From the NCBI GenBank assembly GCA_009840165.1, contig VXOG01000067.1:62406-126405 (forward strand): 64,000 nucleotides of DNA, in the 5' to 3' direction. The notes under the pieces are model-generated. The model ran no database searches. It was not told the origin of the DNA and was given only the letters and a program-made list of their open reading frames with translations. Below are positions 58,648-64,000 of the stretch, in pieces. The position numbers and the translations under genes were made by a program. How positions within the stretch are numbered: position 1 is the first letter of the stretch; the number at the start of each line of letters is the position of its first letter. This DNA is from Chloroflexota bacterium (lineage in GTDB: Bacteria > Chloroflexota > Dehalococcoidia > Lucifugimonadales > UBA3495).

Positions 58648-59619
58648 ATGAAAGCATTGCGAATTGAAGAGTATGGCAGCGTCGATGTCTTGCAATGGAA
58701 AGACGCGCCTGAGCCGACGCCCAGCCCGCACCAGGTGTTGATCAAGGTGGACTCGGCCGGCGTCAATTATGCGGACATAATGCGACGCCAGGGCAACTAT
58801 CCCGGCCCCGACCTGCCGGCAACGCTGGGCCTGGAGGCCGCCGGCACCATCGCTGCGCTGGGGTCGGGCGTCACTGATGGTCGGCTGTCCGTGGGGCAGA
58901 AGGTGATGGCCATGGGGCCACAGGGCCAGGCGGAGTACGTGGCGGTCAACGCCAACTTCGTCTTCCCGTATCCCGACGGAATTGACCCGATCCACGCCGG
59001 CGGTATGCCCATCACCTTCCTCACGTCTTATCACTTGCTGAAGTCACGGGGCGCGATGCAGCCGGGCGACACGGTACTGATCCAGGCCGGCGCGTCCGGC
59101 GTGGGAACGGTGGCGATTCAACTGGCGAAAGAATTGGGCGCGCGGGTCGTGGCCACCGCCTCCACCCAGGACAAGCTGGACCTGTGCCGCTCGCTGGGAG
59201 CAGACATTACCATCAACTATACCGAAGCGGACTTTGAAGACGAGGTGAAGGCGCTCACTGACGGTCGCGGTGTGGCGCTGGTGCTGGAATGTGTGGGCGG
59301 GCCCGTTCTGGAGAAATCGGTGCGTTGCGTCGCGTCCTACGGGCGGCTGGTCAGCTACGGCAACGCCAGCGGGCAGCCAGCTAACCTTTCCGCCGCTGAC
59401 ATCACCACGTTGAACCGCACGGTTATCGGGTTCAGCATGGGTCGTTCTCCTTTTGGCTCGCTGGACCACCAGGGCGCGATGAATGACCTGATTCCGATGA
59501 TCACGGGTGGGAAACTGAAACTTATCGTTGACCGCATCTTGCCCATGTCGGAAGCCGGCGGCGCTCACCGGCACCTCGCCTCACGCGGCACGCGGGGCAA
59601 GGTGATCCTGACACCATGA
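58648..59619 (+). CDS. Zinc-independent quinone oxidoreductase (MDR family)
   Basis: A 323-residue NADPH:quinone reductase-like medium-chain dehydrogenase. The N-terminal domain has VDSAGVNYADIMRRQGNYP (34-52) and the cofactor domain AGASGVGTVAIQLAKELGARVVATAS (147-172). The structural and catalytic zinc-ligand Cys residues of alcohol dehydrogenases are missing, as usual in this subfamily. The stop overlaps the methyltransferase start by four bases. Confidence 0.92.
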   Translation: MKALRIEEYGSVDVLQWKDAPEPTPSPHQVLIKVDSAGVNYADIMRRQGNYPGPDLPATLGLEAAGTIAALGSGVTDGRLSVGQKVMAMGPQGQAEYVAVNANFVFPYPDGIDPIHAGGMPITFLTSYHLLKSRGAMQPGDTVLIQAGASGVGTVAIQLAKELGARVVATASTQDKLDLCRSLGADITINYTEADFEDEVKALTDGRGVALVLECVGGPVLEKSVRCVASYGRLVSYGNASGQPANLSAADITTLNRTVIGFSMGRSPFGSLDHQGAMNDLIPMITGGKLKLIVDRILPMSEAGGAHRHLASRGTRGKVILTP

Positions 59620-60464
59620 ACGCCGCAGCAAATTACGCCGCCGTCTATGACGCCGCGCTGGCGGCTGAAAGGTTCTCGGACCACCAAATGCCCGGAGATC
59701 ACTGGGCGGACCTGGCCGAAATGTTCCGGCTGGATCCCAAGCGGACCAAGGACGCCAACCTGTCGGCGTTGGCCGCCTGCCTGGAGTCTTCGGATGTCCT
59801 GCTGGACGTTGGCGGCGGCGCGGGGCGCGTTTCTTTAGCGCTGGCCGACTGCGTACACGAGGTTGTGCTGGTCGAACCCTCCGAGGGTATGCGCGAGCAG
59901 TTCGTGATCGCCCGCGACCAGGCTGGAATCACCAACACCCGCATCGCTACCGACTGGTGGATGGATTCCGACGAAACCGGAGATGTCATACACCTCTCCG
60001 ACGTTACTTATTTCGTCAGGGACATCGCGCCGTTTGTTGAAAAGCTGCACAATTCCGCGTCCCGGCGCGTGATGATAACCGTATGGCGGCCAACGCCCGG
60101 GGACATGGGATCCGTGCTGCGCAGTATTGTTTTGGGGGAACGGCCTCCCCATTGGCCGGGATTGCCGGAACTGGCCGCCGTACTGTGGGAAATGGGATTG
60201 TTGCCCGAGATTCGTCCATTGCCCGATGAACCGTGGTGGTTGACTGACGCGGAACGTAGACTTTCAGACGCGGAGGCGGTGGATTTGGCGATGAGATGGC
60301 TGGATGCTGAAGATGACCAAACACGCGCCGCGGTGTCGGATAAGCTGGACCAGATTTTTAACCGCGCGCCCGATGGATTGACACCGCGATGGCTGAACCA
60401 ACCCAGGACGGTGTTGCTTACTTGGGAAACCGGTGGAAAGCCGCTGAGCATGGCGGGAGGATGA
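59616..60464 (+). CDS. SAM-dependent methyltransferase
   Basis: A 282-residue class I methyltransferase. Motif I is LLDVGGGAGRVSLAL (62-76), with the acidic residue Glu87 in VVLVEPSEGM binding the SAM ribose, and a D-x-S-DVTYFV segment near 130. The C-terminal 100 residues are not family-typical and contain EPWWLTDAERRLS. The substrate is unknown. It sits between the quinone reductase and an LLM oxidoreductase in one operon. Confidence 0.85.
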   Translation: MNAAANYAAVYDAALAAERFSDHQMPGDHWADLAEMFRLDPKRTKDANLSALAACLESSDVLLDVGGGAGRVSLALADCVHEVVLVEPSEGMREQFVIARDQAGITNTRIATDWWMDSDETGDVIHLSDVTYFVRDIAPFVEKLHNSASRRVMITVWRPTPGDMGSVLRSIVLGERPPHWPGLPELAAVLWEMGLLPEIRPLPDEPWWLTDAERRLSDAEAVDLAMRWLDAEDDQTRAAVSDKLDQIFNRAPDGLTPRWLNQPRTVLLTWETGGKPLSMAGG

Positions 60465-60465
60465 T

Positions 60466-61458
60466 ATGGAACGCATCGGCGTAGCCTTCACCGGGGGCGG
60501 CATGTCTCCCCCCGAAGTTGTGCAGTGCGTACAGCTTGCCGAGGAACTGGGCTACGAATCGGCGTGGGTAGCGGAGGGCCATGGCGGTGACCAGTTTTCC
60601 ATCCTCACGGCCTGCGCGTTGGCGACTTCGCGGATACGGTTGGGCACCAGCATCAGCAGCGTGTACGTCCGCAGCGCGCCGACGATAGCGATGGCGGCGG
60701 CCTGCGTCGATCACTACTCGCAAGGCAGGTTCATCCTCGGCCTGGGCAGCAGCCACAAGGTGCAGGTGGGGCCGGAGCATGGCCTGGAGTTTGCCGCGCC
60801 GATCCCGCGAGTTCGGGATACCGTTGACGTGGTGCGCCGGCTGCTGAGGGACGGAAATCTCGTGGACTATCAGGGAGAAGTCACCAACATCCAGTCCTTC
60901 GACCTACACTTCCCCGTCTTCCGTGCGGAGTTGCCCATTTATCTGGCGGCCGTGTTCCCCAAGATGCTGGAAATCGCCGGCGAAATCAGTCAGGGAGTCC
61001 TGTTGACCTGGTGCACGCCGGAACACGCCCGTACCGCCGCGCATCACGTTGCCGCCGGAGCAGAGCGCTCCGGAGCCGATTCTTCGTCCGTGGAAGTGGC
61101 GACGCTTTTGTCGGTGTCCGCTAACGGCGGCGGGGATGGCGGGATGCGTCGAGTGGCCGCCACCTACGCCGGGCGATTCCCGCGTTACCGGCGATTGATG
61201 GCCGAGGCCGGCTTTGCCGACGAAGTGGAGGAGGTGCGGCGGGCGTGGCGAGAGGGCAACCTCGCCGAGGCTGAGCGGCTGGTGCCCCAGGGCCTGATCG
61301 ACCGTATGTCGCTACCCAGCGATCCGGTTGCCCGGAAAGAGCGGTTGGCTGAATATCGGGGGGCCGGCATCACGCTGCCCATCATTGCCCCCAGGGTATC
61401 CGGCGTAAACGCCGCCGCGTCAGCCCAGGAAATCATCCGTGCCAACGCGCCGGCGTAA
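60466..61458 (+). CDS. LLM-class oxidoreductase, F420-type
   Basis: A 330-residue luciferase-like protein closer to the F420-dependent methylene-tetrahydromethanopterin reductase-like group. It has IGVAFTGGGMSPPEVVQCVQLAEELGYESAWVAEGHGGDQF, LGTSISSVYVRSAPTIAMAAACVDHYSQGRFILGLGSSH and a terminal GAGITLPIIAPRV. It begins one base after the methyltransferase stop. The cofactor choice (F420 or FMN) and substrate are not determined. Confidence 0.88.
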   Translation: MERIGVAFTGGGMSPPEVVQCVQLAEELGYESAWVAEGHGGDQFSILTACALATSRIRLGTSISSVYVRSAPTIAMAAACVDHYSQGRFILGLGSSHKVQVGPEHGLEFAAPIPRVRDTVDVVRRLLRDGNLVDYQGEVTNIQSFDLHFPVFRAELPIYLAAVFPKMLEIAGEISQGVLLTWCTPEHARTAAHHVAAGAERSGADSSSVEVATLLSVSANGGGDGGMRRVAATYAGRFPRYRRLMAEAGFADEVEEVRRAWREGNLAEAERLVPQGLIDRMSLPSDPVARKERLAEYRGAGITLPIIAPRVSGVNAAASAQEIIRANAPA

Positions 61459-61476
61459 TAGTAGTGTCCGGTTCTG

Positions 61477-61851
61477 TTACTCCTCGTCGGCCGGCAGCCA
61501 CGGGGACCAAAGAGTGATGGGGATGGTGACCGAGACGCGCGGTTGATCGCCGACCACGGCGGTGGTGTGGCCTTGTCCGGTCAGGTCGTCGGCCATCAGG
61601 ACGTCGCCGGCCCCGAATCGTCGCTTGGTGCCGTCGCCGATGCCGATTTCCATCTCCCCTGCGAGCGTGATGACGTACTGCCGGCGCGGAGCGGTGTGCC
61701 AATCAGAGAAATAGCCCGGCTCGAAGCGGCGGAAGTTGACGCCGGGGGTTACCTGCATCCCGCTGTGTATCGCTCGATCAGAGGGCAAGTCCAAATCTTC
61801 AAAATGGGTCTGGCCATCGTCGCCTGTGTAAATGCGCACGAACTCGGTCAT
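61477..61851 (-). CDS. Small cupin-domain protein
   Basis: A 124-residue single cupin from ATG 61851 (AGGAGG five bases upstream). It has FEPGYFSDWHTAPRRQYVITLAGEMEIGIGDGTKRRFGAGDVLMADD, a one-cupin barrel with one clear His in motif 1 and LTGQGHTT in motif 2. Only part of the metal-ligand set is visible, so it may be a binding and not an enzymatic cupin. It is convergent with the LLM gene. Confidence 0.85.
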   Translation of the reverse strand: MTEFVRIYTGDDGQTHFEDLDLPSDRAIHSGMQVTPGVNFRRFEPGYFSDWHTAPRRQYVITLAGEMEIGIGDGTKRRFGAGDVLMADDLTGQGHTTAVVGDQPRVSVTIPITLWSPWLPADEE

Positions 61852-61958
61852 GGTGCCTCCTGTTGTCGGTGTGGTTTGGATCACGCCCAGATCCGCGCTG
61901 CGGCAAACTGGGGCGTCGCCGGCGGTATTTTAGCGCATTGCGTATCCGTGCGGGGAAG

Positions 61959-61988
61959 TTGAGAAACCGGAGGCGGCCGTCGTACAAT
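61959..61988 (+). promoter_or_regulatory. Promoter of tRNA-Thr (TTGAGA-N18-TACAAT)
   Basis: TTGAGA (61959-61964) and TACAAT (61983-61988) with 18-base spacing end ten bases before the tRNA, placing the start point next to its 5' end. Confidence 0.75.
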
Positions 61989-61997
61989 GTGACTGGC

Positions 61998-62073
61998 GCC
62001 GATGTAGCTCAGCCGGAAGAGCAGCGGTTTCGTAAACCGCAGGTCAAGGGTTCGAGTCCCTTCATCGGCTCCA
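61998..62073 (+). tRNA. tRNA-Thr (anticodon CGT)
   Basis: 76 nucleotides including encoded CCA. GCCGATG pairs with CATCGGC; the D arm is GCTCAGCCGGAAGAGC; anticodon stem GCGGT/ACCGC encloses TTCGTAA with anticodon CGT; the T arm contains GGTTCGAGTCC. It reads ACG codons. Confidence 0.95.
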
Positions 62074-62173
62074 GTTTTTCATTGTGGATGGGTACTGTAC
62101 TGGGAACGGTATCAGCGGCGACGCCGGCCTGGGCGGTCCATGGAGAAGCGGGTTCCGGTGCCAGGGAACGAAT

Positions 62174-63091
62174 CTATCTCCCCCGTAACTTCGGGTCCCA
62201 CGCGTCCCGCAGGGCATCGCCCAGGAGGTTGAACCCGAACACCACGACGAAGATGGCCAGTCCTGGGAACATGGCGACCCAGGGGGCCGTCCTCACATGC
62301 TCCTCTGCGGCCCGCTTCAGCATTCCGCCCCAACTGGGGACGTCCGGGGGAACGCCCACCCCCAGGAAGCTGAGGGATGCCTCGATGGTGATCGCCAGCC
62401 CCAGGTAGTAGGTGGCTACCACCAGGGCTATCGCCATGCAATTGGGCGTGATGTGCCGAAATACCAAGCGCAAGGGGGAAGCCCCGATGGCCCGGGCCGC
62501 CAGTATGTAGTCCAACTCCTTGGTGGTCAGCACCTGGGAGCGTACGGTTCGTATGACCGGCGCCAACATCCCAACTACGATGGCGATAATGACGTTTTGC
62601 AGAGATGATCCCAGCACCGCCACAATTGCCAGGGCGATTATGAGGCCCGGCAAGGCCATCAACGAGTCAACCAACCTCTGGAACGCAAGGTCTATAATGC
62701 CGCCCGCGTAGGTGGTGAGCACTGCCAGGATGAACCCCAGCGCAATCCCCACCACCACGCTGCCGAAGCCTACGTACAATGAAATGCGCGCCCCGTGGAT
62801 TACCCGGCTCAGCACGTCCCGGCCGGCGTGGTCGGTACCCATTATGTGACCTTGCTGCGGTGGCAGGTGGACGTTCTCCCGGCCCAGGCTCTCCTTGGGT
62901 TGATAGGGGGCTACGACGTTGGCCAGTATGGCCATTATGATGAGCAGAATGGTGATTATGCCCCCGGCAGCCCCCAGGGGCTTGCTCCGGCAGAAGCGCA
63001 CCAGTCCGGTTCTAACATCCTGACCCCAAGCTGCGACGCTGGCTCCCGCTCGGGTCGATGGTGACCCTTCGGATCTCTGTTGCTCTAACAT
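62174..63091 (-). CDS. Peptide/nickel-type ABC transporter permease (DppC-like)
   Basis: A 305-residue membrane permease from ATG 63091. It has the DppC N-terminus (VRFCRSKPLGAAGGIITILLIIMAILA), the PYQPKESL and GTDHAGRDVLSRVIHGARISL signatures, and the EAA loop near ELDYILAARAIGASPLRLVFRHITPN that contacts the ATPase. It ends with a GDALRDAWDPKLRGR tail, as is normal. It lies 83 bases downstream of the DppB-like gene; the binding protein and ATPases must be outside the window. Confidence 0.92.
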   Translation of the reverse strand: MLEQQRSEGSPSTRAGASVAAWGQDVRTGLVRFCRSKPLGAAGGIITILLIIMAILANVVAPYQPKESLGRENVHLPPQQGHIMGTDHAGRDVLSRVIHGARISLYVGFGSVVVGIALGFILAVLTTYAGGIIDLAFQRLVDSLMALPGLIIALAIVAVLGSSLQNVIIAIVVGMLAPVIRTVRSQVLTTKELDYILAARAIGASPLRLVFRHITPNCMAIALVVATYYLGLAITIEASLSFLGVGVPPDVPSWGGMLKRAAEEHVRTAPWVAMFPGLAIFVVVFGFNLLGDALRDAWDPKLRGR

Positions 63092-63174
63092 ATTCGTCCT
63101 GCTTTCAAGTTGTCGGGATGGCCCCGTGGCTCGAATCGCCGCGGGCAATTTGGCCGAGGTCCCCGGCTACGGCC

Positions 63175-64000
63175 TCACTGGTACCGTATCCTGGGATCCA
63201 GAATGCCGTAGATCAGGTCGATGATCAGGTTCAAGGTCAGCACCACTGCCGCAGTGAGCAGAACCACCGCCTGGATTACCACGAAGTCCCGGTGGATGAT
63301 GCTCTCGATCAGGAAAGCCCCCAGGCCCGGTACGGCAAATATGGTTTCAATGATGATGGTGCCGCCCAGCAGACGGGCGAACTGGTAACCCGACACCGTG
63401 ATGACGGGCAGGATGGCGTTCTTCAGTGCGTGTCTGCCCAGCACCCTGGTTTCGTGCAGCCCCTTGGACCGGGCAGTCCTCACGTAGTCTTCCCGCAGCA
63501 CTTCCAGCATGGAGGAACGGGTTACCCTGGCGGTGAAAGCCAGGTCGTGGATGGCGATGGCCAGAGCCGGGAAGAAAAGTTGCTTCAGGTTGAGGATCGG
63601 GTCCTCCCACAGGGTGGCGTAACCTAAGGGAGGCAACCAGTTGAAGACGTAGGCCAGGAAGTAGATTATGAGGATCGCCAACCAGAAAGTCGGCAGGGCT
63701 ATCCCAACGAGGGTGAATGACCGGCAGATGTAGTCGGGCCAGGTGTCCTGCCGCACGGCGGAAATCATGCCCATGGGCACGGCCACGACAAAAGCCATGA
63801 GGATGCCCATTATGGATAATTGCAGGGTAACGGCAAACTTGTCCCGGATTTCGTCGGTGACCGGCTCCCGGTACCAGATTGAGATTCCCAAATCACCGCG
63901 CAGGATATCCCACAGCCAGTCGAAGTACTGGATATGAATGGGACGGTCCAGGCCCAGTTCCCGGCGCAGCTTTTCCAGGTCCTCATCGGTAACCGCTCCC
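63175..64000 (-). CDS. Peptide/nickel-type ABC transporter permease (DppB-like), cut by window edge
   Basis: The partner permease, open to the right edge. Reading in, the fragment starts with a DEDLEKLRRELGLDRPIHIQYFDWL segment and ILRGDLGISIW, the usual DppB periplasmic start, then TLQLSIMGILMAFVVAVPMGM. It has the EAA loop in DYVRTARSKGLHETRVLGRHALKNAILPVI and ends with YGILDPRIRYQ. About 275 codons are visible; roughly 40-60 N-terminal residues with the first helix are missing. Confidence 0.92.
   Translation of the reverse strand, partial: GAVTDEDLEKLRRELGLDRPIHIQYFDWLWDILRGDLGISIWYREPVTDEIRDKFAVTLQLSIMGILMAFVVAVPMGMISAVRQDTWPDYICRSFTLVGIALPTFWLAILIIYFLAYVFNWLPPLGYATLWEDPILNLKQLFFPALAIAIHDLAFTARVTRSSMLEVLREDYVRTARSKGLHETRVLGRHALKNAILPVITVSGYQFARLLGGTIIIETIFAVPGLGAFLIESIIHRDFVVIQAVVLLTAAVVLTLNLIIDLIYGILDPRIRYQ

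Noticed and set aside
1-64000. UGA read as Trp throughout the genome
   Set aside because: Many genes here end at UGA with a new start right after or overlapping it, and TGG is the normal Trp codon.
1-64000. CRISPR array or prophage
   Set aside because: No regularly spaced direct repeats with spacers, and no capsid, tail, terminase or integrase genes were seen.

Overview
The window looks like a chromosomal segment of a Chloroflexota bacterium, most likely a Dehalococcoidia/SAR202-type lineage. This is inferred from gene content, not from a marker-tree. The pointers are: a 1599-residue membrane protein with the YYYxG motif of the Chloroflexi/archaeal 'YYY' family; a DnaD-like protein beside a DnaC-type loader and DnaB; several flavin-dependent (LLM) oxidoreductases; TRAP and peptide ABC transporters; and several families of short palindromic repeats. 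Starts are often GTG or TTG with good Shine-Dalgarno (SD) sequences.

Layout. 1-11542 (+): respiratory complex I operon nuoB-C-D-H-I-J-K-L-M-N, interrupted by four non-Nuo small genes (two HicB-like, one Uma2-like nuclease fold, one basic CxCxxC protein); nuoE/F/G are not here. 11631-14605 (+): LOG-like protein, enolase, GAPDH. 14630-20570 (+): the giant YYY protein, carrying two dispersed repeats inside its reading frame, then a Gfo/Idh/MocA oxidoreductase. 20630-22755 (-): a three-gene set whose middle gene is an opal-interrupted UGSC-type selenoprotein. 23308-28705 (-): tandem-AAA+ helicase loader, DnaD-like, DnaB, ribosomal protein L9, an ACL5-like aminopropyltransferase and S-adenosylmethionine decarboxylase. 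28833-30030: decayed ISAs1-family insertion sequence with recognisable inverted ends. 30432-35034: tRNA-Leu(CAA), yqeY, purQ, an EamA transporter and purL. 35054-38586 (-): NYN-domain protein, MoxR ATPase, sugar nucleotidyltransferase. 38705-43689 (-): TRAP transporter with two tandem binding proteins, one broken by a UGA at a conserved Trp site and the other lacking a signal peptide. 43939-48573 (+): divergent catabolic-looking operon (CMD, alpha/beta hydrolase, HPP, MmgE/PrpD, SDR). 48606-57815: mixed metabolism including LLM oxidoreductase, aminotransferase, nitroreductase, argG, argD and a 2-hydroxyacid dehydrogenase. 57846-61458 (+): small-protein pair, quinone reductase, methyltransferase, second LLM oxidoreductase. 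61477-64000: cupin, tRNA-Thr(CGT), two peptide-type ABC permeases, the second cut by the window edge.

Functional themes. The complex I operon couples electrons to ion pumping, with altered pump residues in NuoM. The rplI/dnaB/dnaD/dnaC set is a replication-initiation module beside a polyamine pair. The TRAP system and divergent catabolic genes look like one uptake-and-degradation unit for an unidentified carboxylate. The strongest hunt result is the UGSC gene at 21060-21602: a UGA codon directly followed by Gly-Ser-Cys, a plausible bacterial SECIS hairpin at the expected distance, and two same-strand neighbours of unknown function. The TRAP UGA at 42820-42822 is a useful contrast: there the aligned residue in the adjacent paralogue is Trp, so it looks like a nonsense mutation or sequence error.
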